51,900 nt of DNA from Clostridia bacterium (GTDB taxonomy: Bacteria; Bacillota_A; Clostridia; TANB77; CAG-508), in the NCBI GenBank assembly GCA_017475185.1, contig JAFVGB010000024.1:1-51900 (forward strand). The letters run 5' to 3'. Every line of letters begins with the position of its first letter. Position 1 is the first letter of the stretch. The translations under genes were made by a program, and so were the position numbers. A model generated the notes under the pieces. The model searched no databases. It worked only from the letters and a program-made list of their open reading frames with translations, and was not told where the DNA came from. Below are positions 10,501 through 20,700 of this stretch, piece after piece.

Positions 10501-13202
10501 TAATGGGAGTTTGCGAAGGAGCAGATAAAGGATTTATTGTAAGTTCAGAAGCATTGTACGTAATTACAGGTGAAAATAAAGTATGGACATTTGGTAGAAA
10601 TTGTAGAACTTCAAGTTGGTCTTATAAAGGAGCTTGTGGTACATTAAACTTAACAGACGAGTTTATTAAAGTACCTGCGTTAATATCTGAATCTTTTACA
10701 GTTGCTGAAATGGTTTGTGATGATGTAGGAAATGGAATTGCAATAGATACTAATGGAAACGTTTGGATATGGAGAGAGACAACTAGACCTGTCAAAGTAG
10801 AAGGTTTAAATAATATTGTTACAACAATAATTCCATATTCTAGTCGTAGTACTGGTGCTGTTATAGATATAAATGGAGTTGTTCATAGAGATTGTTATTA
10901 TAGTCGTCCTTCTTATACATATTACTATAACAATAGTAATGAAACTACTTATGATAATTCACAAGCAATAAAAGATATGTATGGTGTAATTAATAGAGAA
11001 AATATTATTAAACTTACAGATTTAACTAATGATACTAATAATAGGAACAGAACTATAAATGTAATTATAAATGGAAAACTTTGGGAAGTTAAAGTTGGAA
11101 GAGACGGTGAAATAGAATCATACAAATGTATTAGTGAATCTCTTGGAAGCGAAATGCAAGGAAAAACTATTGTAGATAACAGTACATATAAAGCATTAGA
11201 TTCAGAAGGCAATTTATATGCATGGTCACAAGGAACTGGATTAAACTATACACTAAGCTATCCAAAGAACATTACAAAAACAATAAACTACTCAGATAGT
11301 TCAATTAAAGCAAACAATACAGTAACAAATATACCATCTGCTAATAGATTATATGGTATAAAAGTTAGTGAATTGATAAATGATAGATTTGTTAAAGATG
11401 AAAATGGTGATTTCTGGTATTTTACAATTTCAGGAGAACCAGTAAACATTAGCGAAAAACATAGAGGAGATAAAAACCCTCTATATGGAAAACAAATTGC
11501 AAGAACTATTGGAAATTCAAATCAATATGTAGTAACAACAGACAATGAAATTTGGTATGTTGGTGGAGAATATCCAGGTTATGTTATGAATGCTTATTCT
11601 GGTGAATATGATTATATTTATGAAGATTTTAATAACGGTAAGTATTATATTGTATTAGATAAGAATGGAAACATTTTAACATGCGGTACAGATGCTAATG
11701 GAAAACTAGGTAATGGCGGATATACAACAAACAATGAATTAATTTGTTTGAATGATATCGAAGGTTCTGCATTATATGAAGCAAAACAAAACGATAGTAA
11801 TTTCAAAATATCAAAAATATTATATGTATCTTATAATGTTGTATATGCATTAGATAATTCAGGAAAACTATGGGTTTGGGGTTCAGGTGCAAATCAATTA
11901 ACTCCAATATGTGTAACTAATGCAGAGGGATGTGCTTTAAATACTGCTTATACAGAAAATGGTACATTGATTGTAAAATATGAAAATGGAAAATTTAGAG
12001 ATAATGAAAATTATTTATGGAAGATGAATGGTGATGCATTAACTTGGGAAAAAGATGGAACTTATTTAGAGAAAATTACAGGAATGACATTATATATGAA
12101 TGGAAAAATACATATAGAAAACCCAATACCTACAGCGTCACAAACATCATATGCAGACTTTAGTCAAATAAATGCATTGTCAAATATAAAAAATATTTAT
12201 TTAGAAAGCACATCAAACAGTTATTATTCAACATATGAAACTCAATATCAAATGTATTATTTCGTATGTGGAGAAAGTGGAGCATACCATATAACATATA
12301 ATTATAGATATAATCGTAGAACAAACACAATAACTTATGAAAACTACAGCTTACAAGAAAGGTCAACTGATTCATTTACAAAATGTGTTCAAACTACTAC
12401 ATCAGACGGCCGTTATGTTAGATATTTCATGTTGAACCAAAATAAAGAGGTATGGGTTGATGGTATTACTGGAATAACAGTAGATGATAGATGTTCATCA
12501 AGCCCTATGTATGGAAAACAAATTGAAGATATAGAAAAAATTGGAAATACAGTTCTTATGACTGATTCTGATGGAATATTATATGCAGCATTTGGAATAG
12601 GAAATGATGATAGTTTCTTTGAGCCATGCGTATTTACTCAATACGACGAAATCATAACAAGATTCTATGGTGAAGCAACAAACGAAACAAGAAAACAATT
12701 TGTAAATGACCTAAATGCTAAAAAATTAACAGATTCTAACATAACAATTTTCGCAAAAGACGGAAAAACATATGAATTGAAATTTGTTGATAAACAATTA
12801 GTATGTAACGAAATTAGTTACACATCTGAATATGTAAATGGTTTAGGAAACTTAGATTCAGTAGTTGGTGAATTTGAAGTTAAAGCAGAAGATGGTAAGA
12901 TATATAGATTTACTCCTGATGGAGTTGATTCATATACACTATCTGAAGTAACAGAAACAACTGAGTTCTCAACAGCTACTCCAGATGAAACTGTAACATT
13001 AGATGGAATAAATGTTGTTAAACAAACAGCACATAAAGCATTAGATGATAAAGGAAACTTATATGTATGGGGTGACTATACAGGATTAGTTGAAAAACCA
13101 GAAGATGCAACAGAAGTTGTAAGTTTAACTGAAACAGAATATAGTATTAAACCAATTTACTTACGTTCAAATGGTTGGTCAATAATTTCTGCAGGTTATT
13201 AA
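1515..13202 (+). CDS. Giant secreted protein: signal peptide, Cna-B repeats, RCC1 propeller repeats
   Basis: This 3895-residue protein starts at ATG 1515, chosen over an upstream in-frame codon because AGGAGG (1502-1507) lies 7 bases before it and a signal peptide follows at once: basic N-region, hydrophobic core, probable cleavage after V-F-A32. Residues about 33-990 form a beta-rich region I cannot assign. Residues about 993-2010 hold a run of Cna-B/SpaA-type prealbumin-like domains, recognisable from repeated G-x-Y-x-x-x-E strands and lysine-rich first strands. From about 2015 to the C-terminus are RCC1-like repeats with the signature D-x-x-G-x-V/L-W-x-W-G, at least 15 clear and many degenerate. 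Such repeats fold as seven-bladed propellers and mediate protein contacts. There is no LPXTG motif and no C-terminal membrane helix, so the protein should be released or held non-covalently. A role as an adhesin or in surface assembly is inferred. No paired sortase gene is in the window. Confidence 0.85.
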   Translation: MKNLGEKVFKKIAAIILILSMIISYLPLSVFAQTESDEEEIDLDNFQLIARWASGNEVETQTALSDGATATLEYGVVFNGVQTGFRNVKLYIETDKVDNIRDYVTTANSTQGNGYAMVNYGKVDTGTSVSGGATVRFGNPEELMERTVTVRVTGVYTDKRSNDQIPFSYSKKLKAVITPSTKNNVFRASLNWQGTSTQYKPHVDRSIEYLENNRGWYATQVEAVFPLDIDIGRYTQKADLQITFNGNINTRKLLEEDYTIDWDGLDTEFLGTPTKTVNPDGSITYTFSKGEDADVLNKENTFYTGAYGIRRVYAIKFKVPTPNTNPDVLENPDDFFSCNFEAKLDAIGFSVTKEYGKEEEITKQNYSRTIYDRETTSLVTYTPGQHAWREYDYYSAYIGDSAYITDSVLEKLKNDGQITINTEIWKSSQSDGGDAEYQYGKINIQAPTLYYVDENGRTQSKTLNENQIKVETVRSDTKSDFIKGTEITEFTSVNPARPQENINVFSIGLKDFLYIYYTHYYITYTLNYANLGLTDYEFNNIQSIEFSAGTTGQWIYGVGTYNIKRAPVYQKNEYSYMMFSGYLDTSYEKLNKSEFGSVSIFMNSLDEEFQDDDDDNVYEKNVVVNENPVFYIELPSVYKYSNFDVSLRGGTNLSIDEEELDIIKKSGVQYLVIPCIGTYNSEIDGSVTIDITFKKTLINPTSTKYTMNAYMITENENYYNRYKQVIANSHEFSNGESTPEMIFRDGIGITVTGASELKAYTAVIVDDIEYQPNDEDSSGRKENPKIIDYSQDTLGIRSRINSLGDTLTNIEILTRLPFANNTYIDYASEQLIEADYVLPDDFIDKHEGKLKGVAKGEVVSQNSLSSITIKGVYLETSRETDGETVRKLDTNTYKIYYTTEENATFDSTSFVLWDGVTDLSTAKNIKIVLEDENGEYYNLKSNQNIYVDYEITMPDTKGMVASTTAVRYQRVSMDNTEELYSQAAYAINGVTTGTLKVQKKFENYPVGTAPAGGSLENIEFKLQYYDETTGQREFLKDSSNNDITATTNAQGIATFDNIPAGDYYLYETTTFTNYDGIGKIELVTIGAAEYVEYTTVNPLKRGKIIVNKKWEDTNDNQGKVKFKLTRVNGANEEFYFSTRTAETDDNGTAIFDNVPYGNYKVTEVSEVNGWTPEQESIDVALSAAEVSADFNNIRSRGILQIVKSVPNGENVDGLTFHVSGRGVLAYTNKDGDSVTTDSDYTIKIGETYPENVTVVKSADNTSATITISNVFMGLYSIEEVDIPTLGDTGIEKYVSVRGEALIDKNDLVNAVTVNLSNRYKTGYLVINKTAKLKEGTNYSDIGDLSGFKVHVTGTSYYGNDVDTMIQLDENGTGFTRLEIGEYTVSEVPVDGYTAYYGTDSNASTEPVRITIQNNKDVTQNLYNEHTGVGYVRVEKKLETVTDVEKVKNAGIKFAVVGQNVAGGRVNEIIEINQIDEAKNVAYGVSGPISVGGEYELQEIESTVPEFYEGMAPESIEITTENTLVKPLTKAVTNARGRGDLEIVTTTNPEGGPLKGITYKVTEVELGENGTYTKIGTTKEIEGSNEDFNTSFAELENIYSGYYLVEQDNIPEGWVKDVSQIVEVPVSNTGYANFEITTKKKLKENKVTINKVILNEAGEVATEEEIEAAKLDVNESFEMKITNVNTQEEYYVFTSAANPGVIQGLDAGTYKVEEITKPKYTTEGYYKTVEVENPVQGLEPLQAIEKINATEGSYLFEITESGNRVEDVTLTVKNKIDTSYGFGGQTHIDNLSKEHAEEETVTYVTKAVIYVVDENANAISGVKFNLINSAGNKVTLNNNTEFEVANKKLIVKGLPVGTYTLKCTTVPEGYLVPDDEKVVVYGDATQVARVEIQKNIPRGSLTLSTTYKTDKGVTKYLPRSKYKVVDKDTGELVKFVRTSTGDYKKSNLDDASPVIVLKAGTVEVEGIETGDYEVGIVDVTKGYGIQKLTVEDVTVEQNVNKDVNVEVISNNIVKVDAGQATSMYLTESGELYVKGYGYYGAFGDGNSSSVYSSQFKKIEFPISNVKITKFVHDYYGTLAIDSEGRIWTWGSDSTGRLLGTSTSSSNYSPTCVTELGVLYDEYYNEGTRFVDVQANAGTSLLLDNKGRVWAAGNYTGDGDSNYDTVKLIDTFENIEVKKLAKLRSDQYSANLGVIDSLGRVWMWGSTGTSMGVATASYSYSPVCLSTVSTQNPTTPLENVVIEDLLINSKFVMAIDSDGNLWLWGTAGEIQATMTQGVKVYPTKVDSSYFDGAKIKALAGISGSQNNNAAAVIDEYGRLWTWGANTSGETGNGTSSGVPVCITDDEPEMLYGVEIKDIEFSDSYYADSMTQHHVIAVDTNNRLWAWGGKSYYGEAGAISASPIFNPQRMDATYNEHFEYNLKFKQVVSSTYNYNKFAIDDEGRVWVWGDNYRNSLGIYNSGYSINTPTVLDIPGSPKITKISSAEYNTLMLSEDGRVYIAGYGYLGNGTKVGNGIGITEITKNFELPADVYIKDITSIDYSGILLAVDSEGKVYTWGDSTSMLGRTGSSDAKKIECISDDSNEPLNGISIRKISGTSSVIYAIADDGKLYSWHSGETPALVECRAKFVDGNKEVLLDDEGKVWSTYGSSVQCITDITSNALYKNYQVDSNYKITNLYDHEYIGAYAVLKDSNGEWWYVSSGSTIYKYEVPVKDVISLSCKILVDRYGQIWQIDGNNATCLSNTEENPVYNVKMKKILSDGYVADDKGNRWSFYNYNNPPAVKDGISPIEYIEGTLGVNLVQKCYVYEDKQIALDDQGNIWQGDYSGVKCLSTVEGSAFASKYEDENYRVNKIYYTITGSNGSSTYFALDNQGKLWQWNYGQNPICVNEISGCDLADNVELEFVSGYSGSANSTYYKNIILAKDDNGNMWTWGENTNGVCGNGNTNSFTKPYHINTSALDGKAIKYFTIKFQRGLIVCEDGSVYVSGDSAMNDTTKWTLMGVCEGADKGFIVSSEALYVITGENKVWTFGRNCRTSSWSYKGACGTLNLTDEFIKVPALISESFTVAEMVCDDVGNGIAIDTNGNVWIWRETTRPVKVEGLNNIVTTIIPYSSRSTGAVIDINGVVHRDCYYSRPSYTYYYNNSNETTYDNSQAIKDMYGVINRENIIKLTDLTNDTNNRNRTINVIINGKLWEVKVGRDGEIESYKCISESLGSEMQGKTIVDNSTYKALDSEGNLYAWSQGTGLNYTLSYPKNITKTINYSDSSIKANNTVTNIPSANRLYGIKVSELINDRFVKDENGDFWYFTISGEPVNISEKHRGDKNPLYGKQIARTIGNSNQYVVTTDNEIWYVGGEYPGYVMNAYSGEYDYIYEDFNNGKYYIVLDKNGNILTCGTDANGKLGNGGYTTNNELICLNDIEGSALYEAKQNDSNFKISKILYVSYNVVYALDNSGKLWVWGSGANQLTPICVTNAEGCALNTAYTENGTLIVKYENGKFRDNENYLWKMNGDALTWEKDGTYLEKITGMTLYMNGKIHIENPIPTASQTSYADFSQINALSNIKNIYLESTSNSYYSTYETQYQMYYFVCGESGAYHITYNYRYNRRTNTITYENYSLQERSTDSFTKCVQTTTSDGRYVRYFMLNQNKEVWVDGITGITVDDRCSSSPMYGKQIEDIEKIGNTVLMTDSDGILYAAFGIGNDDSFFEPCVFTQYDEIITRFYGEATNETRKQFVNDLNAKKLTDSNITIFAKDGKTYELKFVDKQLVCNEISYTSEYVNGLGNLDSVVGEFEVKAEDGKIYRFTPDGVDSYTLSEVTETTEFSTATPDETVTLDGINVVKQTAHKALDDKGNLYVWGDYTGLVEKPEDATEVVSLTETEYSIKPIYLRSNGWSIISAGY

Positions 13203-13206
13203 TAAT

Positions 13207-13241
13207 AAAAACTGGAAATGATTTCTCATTTCCAGTTTTTT
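13207..13241 (+). terminator. Rho-independent terminator after the Cna-B/RCC1 gene
   Basis: A 15-bp perfect stem (13207-13221 with 13226-13240) with a 4-nt loop and a T run. The stem resembles the one after the second giant gene at 23459-23498. Confidence 0.92.
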
Positions 13242-13283
13242 GTTGTCGTAAGATATCAAATTATCTACTATATTCATTTGCTC

Positions 13284-13312
13284 TTGCAATAAATCCAAAA
13301 ATGTAGTATAAT
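13284..13312 (+). promoter_or_regulatory. Sigma-A promoter for prfA
   Basis: TTGCAA at 13284-13289, a 17-bp spacer and perfect TATAAT at 13307-13312. It lies 36 bases before the prfA start and downstream of the preceding terminator, so prfA is transcribed on its own. Confidence 0.75.
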
Positions 13313-13348
13313 AACAAAAGTTCAAATAAAAGAGGAGAGATTATATTT

Positions 13349-14410
13349 ATGTTCCAAAAATTAGAGGATGTTGAAAAAAAATATATTGAATTAACTGAAA
13401 AAATAAGTGATCCAGATATAATAAATAATTCACAAAATGAGTGGAAAACTTACATGAAAGAACATGCTGAGTTAGAACCAATTGTTATGAAATTTAGAGA
13501 ATATAAAAAAGTTCAAAAAGAATATGAAGAAGCTAAAGAAATGATGAATGACCCAGAGCTAAAAGATTTAGCTGAAATGGAAATGTTAGAGAAAAAAGAA
13601 ATGCTTCCACAACTTGAAGATGAACTTAAAATTTTATTAATTCCTAAAGATCCAGATGACGACAAAAACGTAATATGCGAAATTAGAGCAGGTACTGGTG
13701 GAGATGAAGCAGCCTTATTTGCAGGAACTTTGTTCAGAATGTATAGTATGTATTGCGAAAGAAAGCATTGGAAATTAGAAGTTTTAAATGAAAATGAAAC
13801 AGGACTTGGTGGTTATAAAGAAATTTCATTTATGATTACTGGTAAAGGTGCATATAGTAGAATGAAGTTTGAAAGTGGTACTCACAGAGTTCAAAGAGTT
13901 CCAGATACTGAAAGTAGTGGTAGAATTCATACATCTGCTGCAACAGTCGCTGTTTTGCCTGTTGTTGAAGATGTAGAAATTGATATTAATCCAGCTGATA
14001 TAAAAATGGATGTGTTTAGGGCATCTGGTGCTGGTGGACAACATGTTAATAAAACATCATCTGCCGTAAGATTAACACACATTCCAACTGGATTGGTTGC
14101 AGAATGTCAAACAGAAAGAAGCCAAGTTCAAAATAGAGAATATGCAATGAGATTATTAAAATCTAGATTATATGAAATTGAAAAAAATAAACGTGATTCT
14201 GAATTAAGAGATGCTCGTAAAACACAAGTTGGTTCTGGTGATAGAAGTGAAAAAATAAGAACTTACAACTATCCTCAAGGTCGTATTACAGACCACAGAA
14301 TTGGTATGAGTATTTATCAAATGGAAGATTTCTTAAATGGAAATTTAGATGAAATGATTAATAATTTAATTGCAGCTGATAGAGCTGAAAGATTAAAAAG
14401 TGAGAGTTAA
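13349..14410 (+). CDS. prfA: Peptide chain release factor 1 (RF1)
   Basis: The 353-residue product is a class I release factor that reads UAA and UAG in the ribosomal A site and triggers hydrolysis of the nascent peptide. The GGQ catalytic motif is at 229-231 within G-A-G-G-Q-H-V-N. The anticodon-mimic tripeptide is P-D-T at 185-187, the P-x-T form diagnostic of RF1 rather than RF2. Length is close to the usual 355-360. ATG 13349 is preceded by an AGGAG-type site at about 13332-13338. The gene is flanked by its own promoter and terminator and sits alone between two giant surface-protein genes. The methyltransferase gene prmC, a frequent neighbour, is absent here. Confidence 0.98.
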   Translation: MFQKLEDVEKKYIELTEKISDPDIINNSQNEWKTYMKEHAELEPIVMKFREYKKVQKEYEEAKEMMNDPELKDLAEMEMLEKKEMLPQLEDELKILLIPKDPDDDKNVICEIRAGTGGDEAALFAGTLFRMYSMYCERKHWKLEVLNENETGLGGYKEISFMITGKGAYSRMKFESGTHRVQRVPDTESSGRIHTSAATVAVLPVVEDVEIDINPADIKMDVFRASGAGGQHVNKTSSAVRLTHIPTGLVAECQTERSQVQNREYAMRLLKSRLYEIEKNKRDSELRDARKTQVGSGDRSEKIRTYNYPQGRITDHRIGMSIYQMEDFLNGNLDEMINNLIAADRAERLKSES

Positions 14411-14433
14411 TAACAAGAATAATATTAAAAATA

Positions 14434-14476
14434 GAAAAAGAGAGTATCTATACAAGATATAGATACTCTCTTTTTC
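14434..14476 (+). terminator. Rho-independent terminator after prfA
   Basis: A 19-bp perfect stem (14434-14452 with 14458-14476) with a 5-nt loop. The A-rich left arm and T-rich right arm make it potentially active in both directions. Confidence 0.93.
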
Positions 14477-14733
14477 CACTTTTGTTATTGTCTTCGTTGT
14501 TAACTTTTTTCAAAATTAAAACTCTTTAGGGAAACAAGCTTTTCACACATTTTATCAAATTATGAGATAAATTATTTCTAAAATATTACTAAAAAGAAAT
14601 ACAAATGTAATATTTTCTTATTAGAGTTATTTCCGTATATTTCTTTATAAAAACATCAATTTTATGCATATTGCAAATGATTTTTATTTAATGTAAAGTG
14701 ATTATAACAAATAAATTTCAGGAGGAATTGATT
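14477..14733 (+). other. AT-rich leader region of the second giant surface gene
   Basis: No gene is visible here. It contains a 10-bp inverted repeat (14580-14589 with 14607-14616) that could form a leader hairpin. The bases before the start (about 14711-14728) match those before the first giant gene (about 1490-1510), with the shared core TTCAGGAGGAA. I see no convincing -35/-10 pair. Confidence 0.5.
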
Positions 14734-17700
14734 ATGAAAAACGTGAAAGGAAAAGTTTTAATAGGTATTGCAACAATTGTTGTAGCATTAATAGCTGTTG
14801 TAAGTTCTTTTACTTTTTTAAGAAAAGATGTAGTTACAAATGATGTAACAAATAATGCAGAACTATTAGAATTAAAAGCAGGTAGCTATGATTTAACAGC
14901 AAACCAAATTATTGTTGCTAGTTCAAAATTATTGGGTATGCCATATGGATGGGATACAAAAGGTACGAAAGTATCAATATACTCAAATAACATAACACCA
15001 TCTAATCTAACACCTATAAATGATTTAAGAAATACTGGTGTGGATTGTAGCGGATTGGTGTATTATACATTAACTTCATTAAATTGTGCTACATCTGGAT
15101 TTGATGCACAAAACCCTGTACCATATAATACATACCATTGGTACAACCATTTCTTAACAGGTAAAAGTAAAACATTACAAATTAAAGTTGGAAATGGTAG
15201 TTACAAAAATATAAATGTATTAAAAAAGGGAGAAACAATTACTTCAACTAGAAGATATTACCAAAATTCAAATGGAAAAAGTCTTCCAGCAGGTTCTATT
15301 ATTGTTTCACAAAATGAAAATGATATGAAACATGACCATGCTTGGATTTACCTAGGAGATTTAGGTACAAGTAATGCAAATGATGTAATTGAATATTTAG
15401 TTGGATTAGGAGTTAGTAGAACTGATTTAACTCGTAAGTTAGCTAATGGTCATCCGGTTGTAGAAGCATTAGGAGGAAATTGTACACATTGGAGAATTGA
15501 ATCAGCAGGTAATGTTGGTGTAAGAATTAACAATATTGATCCAAATGCTAATACAAATGATAGTGGAAAAACTATTGGTAAAATTTATGCTTTCCAAGTA
15601 GCGGATAATGTAGAAATAAAAGGAGAATATAATTTAAGCATTCAAAAAGTAGATTCTGTTGGACATGCTCTTGGTGGATCAAATATTACTGTTAAAGATG
15701 CTAACGGAAAAGCAGTTGAAATGAAAACTGTTAATGGAAAAACAGGATATATGACAACAAAAAATTCTGTTAAAATTACACAATCTTCTGTTAGAACAAA
15801 TGATGTATTTATAATAGAAGAAAGTTCAGCACCTAATGGATATGTAAAATTCCCAAAAAAGATTAAATTAGAAGTTTCTAAAAAGTTAGATTCAAAAAAT
15901 AATAAATATGTTATTAATACTATAAAAGTTTATACATCAGCTGATAATAATAAATGGGATGAACAAGCAAGATCAAATGATGCAAATGAAAAATATAAAT
16001 ATTTCAATGGACAACTTGCAGTAGATTGGAATCAATCAAGTGGACAAATTAGTGTACAAATTAAAAATTCTTCATTTGATTTAGCACTAAAGAAAACAAT
16101 TACAAAAGTTACAAGTAGTGATGGAGAAACAAAAGAAGTAACTAGTGCTAATGGATTTAATGTAAGTAGAGATTTTTCTGAGAGCGGATATACAGAGACA
16201 GTTAATGATGCTGGAAATATAGGAATAGATACATCAGAATTGATAAGTGGAGATTCAACAAATGCAACTTATTGGATGAATAAAACACCAGTAGAAGTTT
16301 CTGTAGGAGATATTGTTGAATATTCAATTAAAGTGTTCAACGAAGGAAAAACTGATGCTATGGCAGCTCAAATTCAAGATTACATTCCTACTGGATTAAG
16401 AGTTACTGGAGTTAAATATAGCCATAATGGTGGTGAAGCATCTGAATTAGAACAACAAAATACTATTGTAAGTGGTTATAGATATGATGAACAAAATGGA
16501 GTACTTTATATAGGGTTACACAGTTTAAGTGATTTAATACCAGCTTTTGATGCTGATAATAATACATTATCATATGATGAGTTTATAGTAACATGTGAAG
16601 TATTACCAAATGCAACAGGAGTTTTAACAAATGTTGCTGAAATTACAAGTTATAAAACATCTGCTGGAGAAAAAGCACAAGATATTGATTCAACAGGGGA
16701 TAACTGGTTAAATCCAAATGATGGAGAACATAACGTAAATACAGATAAATCAACAGATAATTGGAAAAATTATTCAAATGATAAACAAAATTATTTAGAT
16801 GCAAAATGGCATCCTGAATTTGTTGCACAAGATACAGATAGTAAAGGTGATGATGACGACTTTGATAAATTAATTGTTAAAGGAAAATATAATTTGACAA
16901 TTAAAAAAGTTGTAAATGATGCAGGAACTGATGATATTGATTTTGAAATTCAAAGAACAAATAAAATTACTAACAAAGGTGTAGAGGATTTTGGAACAGT
17001 TGAAACTGTTGATGCTACAATTGGTTATAGCGAAGAATTAGGAAATAAAGATAATGGAACAATAAAATATGTAATAAAAGAAGTAGCAAATAATCAATAT
17101 ATACAATTGCCAAATCAATTAGAAATTGAATTAAATGTTGAAAATGGTAAGCTTAATAAATATACATTAAAATGTGGTGCATATATATATAGCGGAATGA
17201 ATTATACAGAACGTACATATAAATTTACAAATAAAGGAGTTGTCTTATCAGTAAAAGTTACTGTTGATTACAATACTTCAAATGTTAATATAGAAATAGA
17301 AAATAAATTAAATGAAAGTTCTACATATGGACTAAGATTCCAAAAAGTATCTTCTGGAGATGGTAAAGCATTACAAGGCGTTACATTTACAGGAACAAAA
17401 AGAATTGATCTTGCACCAGAAGCAGATATAGGTCTAGATCCAACAAATGAAAATGGTTATACAAATGTTTTAACAAATGAAATTAAATTAGATAATGTTA
17501 ACAAATCAGATATTTATAAAATTTCAGAGTTAAGTTTAGGAACAAACACAGGATTTACAAAATTAGAAAAAGAAATTACTGTTCAAGTAGATAAATATAC
17601 AGATGAAAATGAAAAATTTGCTGTAAAGAATTACAGTATTAAATGTGATGGAAATAGTATTGAAATTAATAATAATACTACTACAAATAGTTTCTATGTA

Positions 17701-20700
17701 AAACAAGATGGAGTTGACTACGAAATTGTTGCTACATTAGAAAATGTAGATGGTGTTTCAGTATTAACTTTAAAAATTCCAAATGCTCCTGACAATCCAG
17801 TTCCATTACAAATAAGAAAAGTTGACAAAGCAAGTGGAGAACAATTAACAGGTGCAGAAATTGAAGTAGTTAAAAATTCAACAAATGAAAAATTAATTAC
17901 TCAAGCAACACCTGAAGGTACAATTTATTATACAGATTATTTAGAAGCAACAGCTACTAATGTATCATATAAAATTACTGAAAATAATGCCCCAGATGGA
18001 TATGATAATATTTTCGCTGGAAAATATATTAAAGTTGATGTAACTTTAAATTCTGGTGTTCCAACAGCAGCAGTAGCAACTGCTTATAATGCAGATAATT
18101 CAGTTAATGACGAATTAACTCAAGAAGTAACAGCAAGTATTGTTTCTGGAAAAGTTGATGTTGAAATTAAAAACCCTGAAACACTTAAAGTTGTTGATTT
18201 AGCATTAAAGAAAGTAATTGTTGAAATTAATGGTAAAGATGTAAGCACATCAGCAGGATTTGATTCTATATATGATAGAGTTACAGAAGGTGATGATAAA
18301 GTAAGAATAGATTCAAAACCATTACAACAAGGAAAAGATGATGCGAAATATTTCTTAAATAAAACACCAGTTCTTGTAACAAAAGGAAACACAGTTAAAT
18401 ATCAAATTAGAATTTATAATGAAGGTTCTGAAATTGATACAGCTGCAAGTAAAATAAAAGATTATTTACCAAGCGGATTGGAATTGAAGAATGTATATTA
18501 CAGAAGTGAAACTACACCATTAGTTAAAGATACAGATTATTCAATTTCAGGTAATACATTAATAATAAATGCTTTAGATAATCATTTTATTGAAAAATAT
18601 GATGCTGTAAATGATAGATTAACATGTGATTATGTTACAGTAGAATGTATTGTTAAAGATACTGCAAACGGAATTCAAACTAATGTTGCAGAAATTAGTG
18701 AATATAAAACAAAAAAAGAAGACGGTACAATTGAAACAGTTGATTCAGACAGAGATTCAGAACCAGCTAACTGGAGAAACCCTGTAGATGGAAGATATAC
18801 TAATAATGATACTGTAAATAGAGATAATCAAAAATGGATTGATTATGCAGGAAAAGCTTCAAATGTAATTGATGAAGGTGCATATAAAAATTATGTTGGT
18901 CAACAAGATGACGATGATTTTGAAAAACTTTTAGTTGGAGAAATCGACTTAGTACTTAAAAAAGTAATTACTAATATTGGTGAAACATCTGTAAATGATT
19001 TAGAGGCAAATTACCAAAGATTCCAAGATGGAAAAATTAATATAAATACAGCATTAATGAATGAAAATGAAAATGTAACAACAGCTGAATATTATATGAA
19101 TAAAACACCTATTAAAGTAAATGTTAATGATAAAGTAACATATCAAATTAGAATATATAATGAAGGAAGTATAAATGCAGCAGCTAGTGAAATTAAAGAT
19201 TATATTCCTAAGGGATTAACTTTAGAATCTGTAAGTTATAATGGAAATACTTTAACTTCAGGATATTCAGTAAATGCTGAAAATGTATTAACAATTTCAG
19301 CTATGAGAGGTAACTTTATTGAAAAATATGATGGTGTAGAACCTAAATATGACTATGTAACAGTAGTATGTAAAGTAAATGGTCAAGTTAGAGGTTTATT
19401 AACAAATGTTGCTGAAATTTCAGAATATGAAACATTTTTAGGAACAACAAATGTTGATAGAGATTCTCAAACAACTGATAATGGTGAATGGAAACCTTTA
19501 GGAAATGCTGATAAAAATACTTTAGATGGTAAATCTGGAGTTGCATGGGCTAGATATTATGATATTAGTTCAGTTGGAAACTTTACAGATTATCCATTAC
19601 AACAAGATGATGATGATTTTGAAAAAATCCTTGTAACAAATACATATTCTGTAAAATTAAGAAAAGTATCTAACAATACTGGTGATGGATTAGATGGTGT
19701 TAAATTTAAATTTAACAATAGACCTGATGGTGAGGAATATGTAACAGATGAAAATGGTTATATAAATATTGGAACATATGAATTAAATGTTAATGCAGGT
19801 TCTATAGGAGAATTAGATGAATTCTACATTAATGAAGTTGAAACTAAAGAAGAATATGCTAAATTAGGAATTCAACGTAATAGATATGTTCCAGAGGATG
19901 TATCTTCAGATTTCTGGGTATATGCTCGAAAAATGGTGCAAAATGATGGAAGTATAAAATTAAATGATGTTTACATTAATTTCATGAGTCCAAGACCTGA
20001 TGTTGAATCATGGTCTATTGGTTCAATATATGATACTTCAACAGTATATACAAGAGATGTTGATGGAAATATAGTTCCTGTAACATTGAAAAAATCAGAG
20101 GATGCATCTGGAAATGTTAATATTGAGATTACTTTAGGAAATAATATTAAAGATTCTGAATATTTTGCACAAATTAAGAAAGTTGATGAAAATGGAAATG
20201 ATATTAATGGAACAACATTCCAGGTAACAATAACAGCTGATACTGTAAATTCAACTCAAACATGCACAACAATAGATGGATTTGCAACACTTACACCAGC
20301 TAAAATTTCTCAAAGAAGTGTTGATAAGAAAGATACATATGTTATCGAAGAAATTCAAACACCAACTTCAAATTACTATAAACTAGATGAACCAATAGAA
20401 TTAATTGTTACAAAAGCTTTAACAAAAGATGGTTATAAAGTTTCAAGTATGAAATTAGTTGCTGGAGATAAGGAAAGTTCAGAAGGAACTTCTGTAACAC
20501 TTGAAGGTGTAAAATTAGAAAATAATAAAGGAACTGTAACAGTTACTGCTAAATTAGAAGGTAATAAAATTACAATTACAGTACCAAATAATAAGAAAAA
20601 ATTCGACTTAAGCTTACGTAAATTTATTGTAAAAGTACAAGACGAAAATATTGATAGATGGAATGCTGAACTACCTATTGATGCAAGTAAATTAATTAGT

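Noticed and set aside
4273..12375. Many minus-strand Leu-rich open frames across the giant surface gene
   Set aside because: They are antisense shadows of a Lys/Glu/Thr-rich AT-rich gene, without ribosome sites or promoters.
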